Source: Candidatus Thalassarchaeum sp. (lineage in GTDB: Archaea; Thermoplasmatota; Poseidoniia; Poseidoniales; Thalassarchaeaceae). Taken from it: a stretch of 64,000 nucleotides of DNA. Location of the stretch: contig JADHRW010000002.1 of the NCBI GenBank assembly GCA_016777225.1, forward strand, positions 65,284 to 129,283, in the 5' to 3' direction. This document shows, in pieces, positions 35,759-44,849 of the stretch. The position numbers and the translations under genes were made by a program. The stretch's first letter is position 1. Each line of letters opens with the position of its first letter. The notes under the pieces were generated by a model. That model ran no database searches. It was not told the origin of the DNA and saw only the letters and a list, made by a program, of their open reading frames with translations.

Positions 35759-38716
35759 TCAGACTAGTTCTATATCATTGTCATCATAACGGGTCGAATC
35801 AGTCGGTAGTTCAATTGATGTGATAGGTTCAGGAATATCAGACTCTTCTATTCCTTGGTCATCATCATCATCATCATCATCATTCTTGTTCATAGAATCT
35901 ATTAATGCCATATGACTTGCCCATCTTCGACGATTCATATTACTTTGAACTCCTGCAATAATCAACAAAACACCCACGACTAATACAATCAATGTAAGAG
36001 GTCTTGGGTGACTTAACTCATTTACAAGTATATCCAATACATTTCCCAGAACAACAGTCATTAGAACTGTCTTCTTAGCAGTATATTCATCAGACCAACT
36101 TTGACTAGTATCCAATGTTCCATCTATGACGTATGCAAGTGGCATCGCAGTAACTAAAACAGGCACTTTATCGCCATTATTGGCCTCTGAGGAAACAGTC
36201 ACTTTCAAGTTAAAACTCACTTCTTCGTAAGCACCTAATTGAATGAAAGTGGAGCCAGATGGACCTTCAATATCTACTGACCAACCAGGCTCATCAACTT
36301 CTGCATCTAACAAAATTGTCATTTCTGTATTACCTTCGTTTTTAACCTTCATTTGGATATAATGTGAATCACCTGGCAATAATTTTCTATCTTGAGTAAC
36401 TTGGACAATTTCTAAATTCGGAAGATCCGAATCTATTTCAAAGGTCATTGGTAAGTCAAAATAACGAGGTTCGGAATCTTCAGTATCTTCTATGATTCGA
36501 AGATATATCGTATGATCACCTTGTTCGACTTGAGTAGTCAAAGTCACCGAAACATAGACTTCAACAAATCCGCCCGGACTTAGAGATACACGAGGGACTG
36601 CCTCATTATTATCATCTTCAATTCTAAATTCCCATTGCCCGTATATTGGGCTCACATCAAGATTCTCCTGTAAAGTGGCAGGATTTTGGATTCTCCACCA
36701 AAGAGCGGTGTCACCTGAGTTTGCACTACTAATTATTCTTGCACGTAATTTGACATCATCGCAAGTATCCACATCAATTTGACCAAGTGGTGAGCCATCA
36801 CAGTCATAAGTTACTTCAGCTCTAATTCCAAATGTCCTCTGTATTGTAAACATCACAGTGCTTCTCAAAGAAGAATTTCCAGAACTAGTCACCTCAATTT
36901 CGATTAATCCGAGGTCATCATCAGCACGGTCATTGGATGGCTTGATATTAAGTAACAAAACTTGAGTAGCGTGACGTTCCAAGTATGAAGAATGGAATGT
37001 TCCATCACCTACATCTTCAAGAATTCTCTCTCCAGTATTATTATCATACACTTGAATGATTGATTTAGAACGCTGTAATATATCTATTCGAAACATATCA
37101 GCATCGAAACCAGTATTGAATATCTCAAGTAAAAATGGTGTGAATTCCCCATATTCAACATATCTTGGGATAGTATTGTCAATATCATCAGGCCTTGAAG
37201 AGTTAGCGATAGGGAGGCCATGATCTTCATCCCAAACGGATACTGCAGGTGGCTGAAAAACATCTATTTTTTCGAGAACAATATTAAGAGTTTCTTGGTG
37301 AACTACTGTCTGGACACCGTCAACTTCTGCTTCCGCGACCGCCCTGATGTCTATACTACTAGGAGTGCCTGTTAAATCATCAGGTGCTTGTAAAGTTAAT
37401 ATCGGATTGAGTATATCTCCACCTGCATCTAGCGAGTACAGACTGGAGTCAGAATCAAATTCCACTAACCAAGAACTTCCTAGATTTGTCATAACTTCTA
37501 GTTCTACTGACATTGACTTAGTTGAATCGCCTCGATGAACTAATTGCAGAGGTATTGGAGTAATCTCGCCTGGTGCAATATATTCAGTCTGTCTATCCAT
37601 GCCATGATTTATAGAGACTCCAAATTGACGCATTTCAATAGGCTCATGATCAATCAAAACTAAATTTCCTTGGATGTCAGTTACTTCTAATTCAACAGAG
37701 TATTCACCCGAAGGAACTCCGCCAGGATAAGTCCATGAATAATGACCAAAAATACCCTCATTTGTATCATCAATATCCGGGTCATCATTACTTATTTCTT
37801 TGTCTATTCTATAATTCCCTTGAGAATCACGGAGTAACAATCTAACATTATCTATGTCATATCTACCAAACGCACTTTTCACATCAAAGGTGAATTGCAT
37901 TGATCTTTGATCTATTATATCATTAGGGTACCATTCCAGTTCAGGTCCTTCAGATATCTCATCTCCATCTCTTTGCAACACTACAACACTATTTGAAATT
38001 GCATTTGTTTCTACTTCTATTTCTGAGTGTCGATTAGACTCGCCGTCTATTTCGTTCCAAGCAACTTCTGCGGTGCAAGTTGAACCAAATGGTCCTCCGC
38101 CACTATCACAACCAGACATTTCTGCGGAAATAGTGATTTCAATGGTTTCATCTTCTAAAATCATAAATGAACTACTACTACCAATGTCAACCTCAAATTC
38201 TTCATGATCGAAATTACAACTATTCCCAATACCTGTGTTGCAAGCATCTGCACTCCATTCAGCTTGGCCTATCGACGAACCACCGGCTCTGACATTGATA
38301 GTCCAATCAACCGAAGAACCACTTGGACCTACCGCTTTCAAAAATAAATCTAGTGGTAGATAATAAGTACCCGAACTAGAACCTTGGTTTGGTCTACCAA
38401 ATATTTCAATTGAAGACAATAATTCTTGACTAATGAATTCAATTGTTTCATCTAAAGCACTAGCAGTTTCTTGCCCTCCTGATTCAGGAATTTTAGTAGA
38501 AATCAACCCATCACCATCTGTAGTAGAATCTGCAGATGCCAAATATAGTGTGTAAAGCTCAATTGGAGCTTCGACACTATTAGGAGAATTTTCTGTATCT
38601 TGAAGTTCAAATCCATAGATTTGGCCAGAGTAAATGGGAGCCATCATTAGAAACGCTAAGAATAGAGCAATTCGCGCCGTTTTTACACTTCCTTGAGCAT
38701 TCCTTGACTCTTGCAC
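35759..38716 (-). CDS. Large secreted surface protein with C-terminal membrane anchor
   Basis: About 985 residues if started at the GTG at 38716. The frame is open back to 38920, but that part runs through the tRNA-Leu gene and has non-protein-like composition. The chosen N-terminus gives a signal peptide (TARIALFLAFLMMAPIYSG). The body is beta-rich with several Ig/NEW3-like segments, for example LLPGDSHYIQMKVKNEGNTE and a later partner LKVTVSSEANNGD. A single membrane helix (PLTLIVLVVGVLLIIAGV) is followed by a short basic stop and an acidic tail with eight Asp in a row. Function is unknown. The giant surface gene follows on the same strand after 72 bases. Confidence 0.82.
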   Translation of the reverse strand: MQESRNAQGSVKTARIALFLAFLMMAPIYSGQIYGFELQDTENSPNSVEAPIELYTLYLASADSTTDGDGLISTKIPESGGQETASALDETIEFISQELLSSIEIFGRPNQGSSSGTYYLPLDLFLKAVGPSGSSVDWTINVRAGGSSIGQAEWSADACNTGIGNSCNFDHEEFEVDIGSSSSFMILEDETIEITISAEMSGCDSGGGPFGSTCTAEVAWNEIDGESNRHSEIEVETNAISNSVVVLQRDGDEISEGPELEWYPNDIIDQRSMQFTFDVKSAFGRYDIDNVRLLLRDSQGNYRIDKEISNDDPDIDDTNEGIFGHYSWTYPGGVPSGEYSVELEVTDIQGNLVLIDHEPIEMRQFGVSINHGMDRQTEYIAPGEITPIPLQLVHRGDSTKSMSVELEVMTNLGSSWLVEFDSDSSLYSLDAGGDILNPILTLQAPDDLTGTPSSIDIRAVAEAEVDGVQTVVHQETLNIVLEKIDVFQPPAVSVWDEDHGLPIANSSRPDDIDNTIPRYVEYGEFTPFLLEIFNTGFDADMFRIDILQRSKSIIQVYDNNTGERILEDVGDGTFHSSYLERHATQVLLLNIKPSNDRADDDLGLIEIEVTSSGNSSLRSTVMFTIQRTFGIRAEVTYDCDGSPLGQIDVDTCDDVKLRARIISSANSGDTALWWRIQNPATLQENLDVSPIYGQWEFRIEDDNNEAVPRVSLSPGGFVEVYVSVTLTTQVEQGDHTIYLRIIEDTEDSEPRYFDLPMTFEIDSDLPNLEIVQVTQDRKLLPGDSHYIQMKVKNEGNTEMTILLDAEVDEPGWSVDIEGPSGSTFIQLGAYEEVSFNLKVTVSSEANNGDKVPVLVTAMPLAYVIDGTLDTSQSWSDEYTAKKTVLMTVVLGNVLDILVNELSHPRPLTLIVLVVGVLLIIAGVQSNMNRRRWASHMALIDSMNKNDDDDDDDDQGIEESDIPEPITSIELPTDSTRYDDNDIELV
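35859..35883. repeat. TCA trinucleotide run
   Basis: About eight TCA/ATC triplets in a row, encoding the Asp8 run in the cytoplasmic tail of the surface protein. It could vary in length by slippage. Confidence 0.85.
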
Positions 38717-38834
38717 GGTTCTCGGCTGTTCGCAGGGTGTTAAAGAGTTCTTATCACAAGTTCCGGCTAAGCATCTGTTTTTTCGACATTTTAGAGCCGC
38801 GCGATTCAAGACCAAGTTCCCACGCCCGAGGGCC

Positions 38835-38919
38835 GCAGGGGTACCCGAGTGGTCAAAGGGGCCGGACTTAAGCTCCGGTGGCAAGGCCTTCGTGGGTTCG
38901 AATCCCACCCCCTGCACCA
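38835..38919 (+). tRNA. tRNA-Leu (TAA), CCA encoded
   Basis: An 85-base class II tRNA with acceptor GCAGGGG/CCCCTGC, D arm GAGTGGTCAAAGGGG, anticodon stem CCGGA/TCCGG with loop CTTAAGC (anticodon TAA at 38869-38871), a long variable arm, T arm GGGTTCGAATCCC, discriminator A and encoded CCA (38917-38919). Confidence 0.97.
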
Positions 38920-38939
38920 TTCGAAATAATTTCTTGTAA

Positions 38940-39341
38940 TTACTTCGTTCGCGTCATAGAACAACCTAGCCTTCCATCTCCTTCCAAAACGTCAAGTTTT
39001 GTTATGACTACAGTGGCAGATTCTACAGATTCTGGCTGTAAAATTGAGTCTAACAAATTATTAGCAAGAGATTCTAAAAGAGAAAATCTATGTTTTAAAA
39101 GAACTTTCTCTAAAGAATTTAACAAATATTCATAATTCAATACATCCTCAATAATATCATTTTCTGGATCTTCGACTCCAGAAATTAAAACATAAATATC
39201 AAATCTTACACGTTGAGGATTACCAATCTCATAATCATGAACACCTATATCGACACTCCTAACAATATCTTCTAAAAATAGTGTAGTTACACCTTGGTAG
39301 GAAGATAATATATTTGTGATTGCGTCGGTAAGTGAGGTCAT
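38940..39341 (-). CDS. folB: Dihydroneopterin aldolase (FolB)-like
   Basis: Pterin-branch enzyme that cleaves dihydroneopterin, or a relative acting on other reduced pterins. The 133-residue product begins after a short leader with TTLFLEDIVRSVDIGVHDYE, then RVRFDIYVLISGVEDPENDIIEDVLNYEYL, a helix with SLLESLANNLLDSIL, and the ending TVVITKLDV. All of this is in the FolB order. Archaea often use the unrelated MptD instead. The ATG at 39341 follows the stop of the SDR gene by four bases; an ATG at 39368 would overlap it. The pair is likely cotranscribed. Confidence 0.85.
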   Translation of the reverse strand: MTSLTDAITNILSSYQGVTTLFLEDIVRSVDIGVHDYEIGNPQRVRFDIYVLISGVEDPENDIIEDVLNYEYLLNSLEKVLLKHRFSLLESLANNLLDSILQPESVESATVVITKLDVLEGDGRLGCSMTRTK

Positions 39342-39345
39342 AGAA

Positions 39346-40125
39346 TCACTCTGTTTCAAAAACAACATCCCTAGATCTAGAGAGAAACCTTTCTCCTGAA
39401 TCTACATAAATCACTTGACCAGTAACAGCCCTTGCTTTCATAAGATAACAAACTGCCTCAGATATATCGTACGGAGAGGGGCCGAAACCTAGTGGTGAAC
39501 CTGACTGAGCTCTTGAGAATCCTTCCTTTGTTTGCAAATCACTAACAAGAGTATGTCCCGGTGCTACGGCATTAATTCTTACTTTGGGCGCCAATCCCCT
39601 AGATAGAGAGTCGGTCATACCAAGCATGACATATTTAGAGGCTGTATAAGAAAGATAATCTGGATTTGGGTTGGACAGTTTCTGATCTAAGATATTGACT
39701 ACAGAAGCTTTTTCATCGTCCTTTAATGAATCGAGTATTTCACTGATCAATAAAACAGGAACTTTGGCGTTCACATTCATATGATTATCCCATAAATCAG
39801 AAGATATCGAAGATATATCATCATGGATAAAAACAGATGCATTATTGACTAGACCTGATACTTTACCGAAATTCTCAATAGCAGAATCAACTAATTTTTT
39901 TGCACTAGAAACTTCTGAGAGATCAGCCTGACAAATTGTAGCGGAACCGCCATTAGATATTATGAGTCGAACAGTTTCTTCCGCTTCTTCCAAAGAATTT
40001 CTATGGTGAACTAATATCTGAAAGCCAGCACTGGCTAGACCGATACAGATAGCTCTACCAATCCTCTTTGAACCTCCTGTAACAATCACACCGCCGCGAT
40101 TCATAAGCCAGCGAGTATGAATCAT
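39346..40125 (-). CDS. Pteridine-reductase-like SDR (FolM type)
   Basis: The 259-residue short-chain dehydrogenase probably reduces dihydropterins or dihydrofolate. It has TGGSKRIGRAI (16-26), where the RIG after the Gly-rich turn is typical of PTR1/FolM and of NADPH use. LVNNASVF, VVNILDQKLSNPNPDYLSY and the catalytic YTASK are followed by VAPGHTL and the end QVIYVDSGERF. The NILDQK segment is a mark of the FolM-like group linked to folB. The start is uncertain (40125 or Met8 at 40104). It is directly upstream of folB. Confidence 0.87.
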   Translation of the reverse strand: MIHTRWLMNRGGVIVTGGSKRIGRAICIGLASAGFQILVHHRNSLEEAEETVRLIISNGGSATICQADLSEVSSAKKLVDSAIENFGKVSGLVNNASVFIHDDISSISSDLWDNHMNVNAKVPVLLISEILDSLKDDEKASVVNILDQKLSNPNPDYLSYTASKYVMLGMTDSLSRGLAPKVRINAVAPGHTLVSDLQTKEGFSRAQSGSPLGFGPSPYDISEAVCYLMKARAVTGQVIYVDSGERFLSRSRDVVFETE

Positions 40126-40267
40126 GATATGACTTCTTGTATAGACGCAATACAGGGATGACGAATCATAATGGTTTTCTTCATTACCCTACTCGTAAGT
40201 AACAATGTCCACTCGGCTCCCTATCGTTGATAGCGATATATTGACGATAAATGAGGGGAGGAGGAAA

Positions 40268-41248
40268 ATGGGAGAAAGTGCCATTAGTAGGAGAAAAGCC
40301 CAGAGAAAGCGTCTACCAGAGTGGTTCAAAACCAGTTTACCAATAGGCTCAGCACAAAAAAATTTCAATAAAACAAAAGCAAATGTTCACCAACATGGTT
40401 TACACACCGTATGTGAAGAAGCTAGATGTCCAAATGTGCATGATTGTTGGGCAAGAGGAACGGCTACATTCATGATCGCAGGAGAAGTTTGTACAAGAGG
40501 TTGTAGATTTTGCGCAGTAGGGACTATTAGAAAACCACCAATGCTAAATCCAAATGAACCTAAAGAGTTAGCTGACGCTATAGAAAATATGGAAATATCG
40601 TATGCAGTAATTACAGTAGTTAATAGGGATGATTTACTAGATGGAGGCGCTGGCCACTATAAGAAATGTCTATTAGAAGTCAATCTAAGAACGCCTGAAG
40701 TAGGATTAGAGTTACTATGTTCAGACTTAGAAGGAAATCTGAATGCGTTAGCTGATTTATTAGCTGATTTACCGATTAAAGTATTTGCACACAACGTAGA
40801 ATGTGTGCCGCGCCTTGATAATATTGTAAGAGACCCAAGAGCATCATTCGAACAATCGATCAATATTTTGAAAGAAGCGAAAAAATTGAGACCAGATTTA
40901 AGAATTAAATCTAGTATAATGGTAGGGCTGGGAGAAACTGATGAAGAAGTGGTAGAAGCAATGGAATTACTCAGATCAGTCGGTGTAGATATGATAACTC
41001 TAGGACAATATCTTCAACCCAGTGATAGACACCTTCCTATCGATAGATTCCCTGAACCAAAACAGTTTGCGGATTGGGACAAACAAGCTAGAGAAATTGG
41101 TTTCAAAGCAGTAGCTAGTGGACCACTTGTACGTTCATCATATCGAGCGGGTTTACTATATGAGGAGGCCGAAGGAGCAGAACCTGTAGTAACTAGAGAA
41201 TCAACTGGCTCTGCTGTTAGTCACCTAAACATAATGGGAAAATTGTGA
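40268..41248 (+). CDS. lipA: Lipoyl synthase
   Basis: Radical-SAM enzyme that inserts two sulfurs into octanoyl groups on carrier proteins. The 326-residue product from the ATG at 40268 has a strong GGGGAGGAGG ribosome-binding site just before it. A frame from 40205 would add 21 residues. The auxiliary cluster Cys set is C49, C54, C60 (VCEEARCPNVHDCW), and the radical SAM set is C75, C79, C82 (VCTRGCRFC). SPIKVFAHNVE-like text (LPIKVFAHNVECVPRL), SSIMVGLGETDEEV and GQYLQPSDRHLP are family-typical. It heads the 2-oxoacid dehydrogenase cluster. Confidence 0.97.
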   Translation: MGESAISRRKAQRKRLPEWFKTSLPIGSAQKNFNKTKANVHQHGLHTVCEEARCPNVHDCWARGTATFMIAGEVCTRGCRFCAVGTIRKPPMLNPNEPKELADAIENMEISYAVITVVNRDDLLDGGAGHYKKCLLEVNLRTPEVGLELLCSDLEGNLNALADLLADLPIKVFAHNVECVPRLDNIVRDPRASFEQSINILKEAKKLRPDLRIKSSIMVGLGETDEEVVEAMELLRSVGVDMITLGQYLQPSDRHLPIDRFPEPKQFADWDKQAREIGFKAVASGPLVRSSYRAGLLYEEAEGAEPVVTRESTGSAVSHLNIMGKL

Positions 41249-41293
41249 TTTGTGAAAGCCAACAAATATGAGTGAGGAGTAGGTGTTGGGTAC

Positions 41294-42532
41294 ATGGTGA
41301 AGAAGAAGACGGAGACCCTCCATATCCCTGACGCACCTCATCGACCGGGAGATAGTCCTGATTTTGAAAAATGGACATGGACTCCTGAAGACCTAAAACG
41401 ACTGAAAATAGACTGTTCTGTAGATGATACTAGAGAACATGCAAATGGTCTAGTTAGAGTATTAAATGACGAGCATGAAGCTAAAGGTGAATGGAACCCA
41501 AATCTAAAATCAGAAGAACTAAAAATTGGCCTAGAACATATGCTTAGGCTACGAATATTTGATGATAGAATGATGAAAATGCAGCGTACAGGAAAACTAT
41601 CATTCTACATGAGATCATATGGAGAAGAGGCGATAGCTATTGCACAAACTATGGCACTGGAAAATCAAGACTGGTTGCTCCCTACATATAGACAACCGGG
41701 AGCACAATTCGTCAGAGGCAGAGATATGGTTAGCATGATTTGCCATTGTATTGGTAATGAAGAAGACAATGTCAAGGGAAGGCAGATGCCAGTTCACTAT
41801 ACTTATCGAGAAGGGAGATATATTTCTGTTTCAAGTCCTGTAGGCACACAATTTAGCCAAGCAATAGGTGTGGCTCTAGCATCGAAATATAAAGAATTAG
41901 ATGAAGTCACTATAACTTGGATAGGAGATGGAGCAAGTGCTGAGGGCGATTACCATTATGCCCTAAATTTCGCCAGTATATTCAAAGCACCAGTTATTCT
42001 AAATGTCGTTAACAATCAATGGGCTATTTCAACGCATTCTAATTTCGCTAGCGGAATCCAAAATTTCGCAATAAGAGGTTTACCTTATGGAATCCCGAGT
42101 ATTAGAGTTGACGGAAATGACTTTCTGGCACTATACTCCGTCACTAAATGGGCTAGACAAAGAGCAGCTAATAAATTAGGACCCACTCACATAGAAGTCT
42201 TGACATATCGAGCGGGTGCTCATAGTAGTAGCGATGACCCATCAAGATATCGTCCAAAAGATTCTGGTGATTTTTGGCCAGGAGGAGATCCAATCGAACG
42301 TTTGAAAATGCATATGATAAATATTGACGAATGGTCAGAGGAAGAACATCTTGAATTAGAAGAAAGACTAGATTCAGAGGTAATGGGCGCATATAAAGAG
42401 GCTGTGAAATTTGGAGATTTAGCTAATGGACCCTATCCTTCATCGGATGCAATATTTACTGAAGTATACGAGACTCCTCCTTGGCATCTACAAGAGCAAT
42501 GGGATGAAATGAAGCGCTGGAGGGATGAATGA
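41294..42532 (+). CDS. 2-oxoacid dehydrogenase E1 component, alpha subunit
   Basis: TPP-dependent decarboxylase half of a pyruvate/branched-chain 2-oxoacid dehydrogenase. The 412-residue product is nearer to branched-chain E1 alpha: SPVGTQFSQAIGVALASKYK, the TPP motif WIGDGASAEGDYHYAL, and NVVNNQWAISTH, followed by the GAHSSSDDPSRYR phosphorylation-loop-like region. An N-terminal extension of about 75 residues precedes the core. Its stop overlaps the E1 beta start (ATGA). The real substrate cannot be decided from sequence. Confidence 0.94.
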   Translation: MVKKKTETLHIPDAPHRPGDSPDFEKWTWTPEDLKRLKIDCSVDDTREHANGLVRVLNDEHEAKGEWNPNLKSEELKIGLEHMLRLRIFDDRMMKMQRTGKLSFYMRSYGEEAIAIAQTMALENQDWLLPTYRQPGAQFVRGRDMVSMICHCIGNEEDNVKGRQMPVHYTYREGRYISVSSPVGTQFSQAIGVALASKYKELDEVTITWIGDGASAEGDYHYALNFASIFKAPVILNVVNNQWAISTHSNFASGIQNFAIRGLPYGIPSIRVDGNDFLALYSVTKWARQRAANKLGPTHIEVLTYRAGAHSSSDDPSRYRPKDSGDFWPGGDPIERLKMHMINIDEWSEEEHLELEERLDSEVMGAYKEAVKFGDLANGPYPSSDAIFTEVYETPPWHLQEQWDEMKRWRDE

Positions 42533-43542
42533 TGGTAAATATGAATATGGTCCAATCAGTAAACAGTGCATTAGACAATATGTTAGAAAGAGATAATGAC
42601 GTCATTATCTTTGGAGAAGATATAGGATATTTCGGTGGAGTTTTCAGAACTTGTGATGGACTACAAGAAAAATATGGTAAACATCGTGTTTTCGACTCTC
42701 CTCTATCAGAAGGAGGAATTGCAGCTACGGCTTTTGGTATGGGAATTAACGGATTAAGACCCGTAGTAGAAGTGCAATTTGCAGATTATATTTTTCCAGC
42801 ATACGACCAGATAGTCAATGAAATGGCAAAAGTAAGACATCGCTCAGGAGGAGAATTTTGGTGTCCAGCGACTATTAGAACACCCGCAGGAGGAGGAATC
42901 AGAGGAGGACACCACCACTCACAATCGCCAGAAGCACAATTTACCCATACACCTGGCTTGAAAGTAGTATACTGTTCAACACCATTTAATTCAAAGGGAT
43001 TATTGATAAGTGCTATCGAAGATAATGACCCAGTTATATTCTTCGAACCAAAAAGATGTTACCGAGGACCATTTTATGGAGACCCACATAATGTCCCTAC
43101 TTGGAAGGGGCATCCCGAAGCAGAAGTTCCTGAGTCATATTATAAGGTACCATTAGGAGAAGCAAGATTAGCAATGGAAGGAGATGATTGCACAGTAATT
43201 GCTTGGGGTACAATGGTACATGTTGCAGAACAGGCTATAAAAAATTCTGGAATTAGTTGTGATCTTATTGATTTACAAACATTAGTACCATGGGATAAGG
43301 ATGCAATAATTAAATCTATAGAAAAAACAGGGAGATGTGTCATAGTACATGAAGCTCCAAAAACAAGCGGATTCGGAGCAGAGATGGTTGCTTCAATACA
43401 AGAACGCTGCTTCTACCATCTAGAAAGTCGTATCGAAAGAGTCACAGGCTGGGATACACCATTCCCTCATACAACGGAATGGGATTACATGCCGAGTCCA
43501 TCACGAATTAGTGAAGCGATACGCAAAACTCAGGAGGAATGA
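42529..43542 (+). CDS. 2-oxoacid dehydrogenase E1 component, beta subunit
   Basis: Partner of E1 alpha. The 337-residue product has VIIFGEDIGYFGGVFRTCDG, FDSPLSEGGIAATAFGMG, VEVQFADYIFPAYDQIVNE, FWCPATIRTPAGGGIRGGHHHSQSPEA, and the C-terminal transketolase half with DLIDLQTLVPWD. All are family-typical. It is coupled by 4-base overlaps to E1 alpha upstream and to the E2 gene downstream. Confidence 0.95.
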   Translation: MMVNMNMVQSVNSALDNMLERDNDVIIFGEDIGYFGGVFRTCDGLQEKYGKHRVFDSPLSEGGIAATAFGMGINGLRPVVEVQFADYIFPAYDQIVNEMAKVRHRSGGEFWCPATIRTPAGGGIRGGHHHSQSPEAQFTHTPGLKVVYCSTPFNSKGLLISAIEDNDPVIFFEPKRCYRGPFYGDPHNVPTWKGHPEAEVPESYYKVPLGEARLAMEGDDCTVIAWGTMVHVAEQAIKNSGISCDLIDLQTLVPWDKDAIIKSIEKTGRCVIVHEAPKTSGFGAEMVASIQERCFYHLESRIERVTGWDTPFPHTTEWDYMPSPSRISEAIRKTQEE

Positions 43543-43544
43543 TT

Positions 43545-44840
43545 ATGGGAGATTATATTTTCAAATTGCCAGATATAGGAGAAGGAGTTGTAGAAGGAGA
43601 AATTGTCTTATGGCACGTTAAAGTTGGAGATTCTGTAGCTGAAGACGATGATATTGTCGATATTATGACTGACAAGGCAACTGTTACAATCCCTTCACCA
43701 ACAAGTGGTATCGTTACTGAATTCAGCGGAGAAGTTGGAGACATGGTAGCAGTAGGTTCGACATTAGTGACATTTTCAACAGATGAAAATACGAGTAATC
43801 AAGTAGAAAAAGAACCTGTCCCGGAAGAAATTATTAAGCCAGTAGTAGAAGAAAAAATAATTCTTGAACCCGTAAAAGAAGAAAAGACTAAACAAATACC
43901 TAAACAAATACCTAAACCAATACCTGCAGTTACGCAGAGTAAGCAAATAACATCGTCTAATGGAAATTCAAGAGTATTAGCTAGCCCTGCAGTTAGAAGG
44001 AGGGCCAGAGAGGCAGAACTAGACTTATCAATAATCTCAGGTTCTGGTCCAGCAGGAAGAATTCGTCATGCAGATTTAGATGCTTATATTGCCGCAGGTG
44101 GTACGGTTACGGGAGCACCTCCTACATCCTATTCTACGAAAAGAACTGGGACAAATGAAATAAAAGTAGTAGGATTAAGAAGAAAAATCGCAGAACAAAT
44201 GGTTAAGTCTAAATTCTCAATACCTCATTTCTCATATTTTGAAGAAATTGATGTAACTGAATTAGAAGAATTGAGACAGATGCTCAATGCCTCAAGAGAT
44301 GACAATCAACCTAAGTTAACTTACTTGCCATTCATTATGATGGCACTAGCAAAAATAATGCCAAATCATGAAGAATGTAATGCACTTTATGATGATGAAA
44401 ATAATATTGTCACTCAACATTCTGCAATTCATCTTGGAATCGCTACTCAAACAGATAGAGGATTATTTGTCCCAGTAGTTAAGCATGTTGAAGCAATGGA
44501 TATTTGGCAATCAGCAGCAGAAATGCAAAGAGTCTCAGGTGCAGCAAGAAATGGTACTGCTAGCCTTGATGATTTATCTGGCTCAACTTTTACAATAACA
44601 AGTTTGGGAAGAGATGGTGGATTAGGAGCTACACCAATAATCAATCATCCAGAAGTTAGCATATTAGGAATACATAAGGCACGTGAAATGCCAGTTGTTA
44701 AAGATGGAAAAGTAGTAATTAGAAGGATCATGAATGTTTCAAGTTCATTTGATCATAGAATTGTTGATGGTGCGAATGGTGCGGCTTTAATACAGGCGCT
44801 AAAGAGAATGTTAGAGTACCCAGCTCTAATCTTTATGTAA
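43545..44840 (+). CDS. 2-oxoacid dehydrogenase E2 component (dihydrolipoyl acyltransferase)
   Basis: Core acyltransferase that carries the lipoyl arm. The 431-residue product from the ATG at 43545 (AGGAGG upstream; an ATG at 43539 overlaps E1 beta) has one lipoyl domain with MTDKATVTIPSP (Lys44). A Pro/Lys/Glu linker with repeated PKQIP follows. The subunit-binding domain at about 144-183 has SPAVRRRAREAE and GRIRHADL, and the catalytic domain ends in SSFDHRIVDGA (His404, Asp408). A single lipoyl domain is usual for branched-chain-type and many bacterial E2 proteins. Confidence 0.96.
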   Translation: MGDYIFKLPDIGEGVVEGEIVLWHVKVGDSVAEDDDIVDIMTDKATVTIPSPTSGIVTEFSGEVGDMVAVGSTLVTFSTDENTSNQVEKEPVPEEIIKPVVEEKIILEPVKEEKTKQIPKQIPKPIPAVTQSKQITSSNGNSRVLASPAVRRRAREAELDLSIISGSGPAGRIRHADLDAYIAAGGTVTGAPPTSYSTKRTGTNEIKVVGLRRKIAEQMVKSKFSIPHFSYFEEIDVTELEELRQMLNASRDDNQPKLTYLPFIMMALAKIMPNHEECNALYDDENNIVTQHSAIHLGIATQTDRGLFVPVVKHVEAMDIWQSAAEMQRVSGAARNGTASLDDLSGSTFTITSLGRDGGLGATPIINHPEVSILGIHKAREMPVVKDGKVVIRRIMNVSSSFDHRIVDGANGAALIQALKRMLEYPALIFM

Positions 44841-44849
44841 GGTGATAAT

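Noticed and set aside
38717-38920. N-terminal extension of the 985-aa surface protein up to 38920
   Set aside because: It is antisense to the tRNA-Leu gene and its residues are not protein-like; a GTG at 38716 gives a proper signal peptide.
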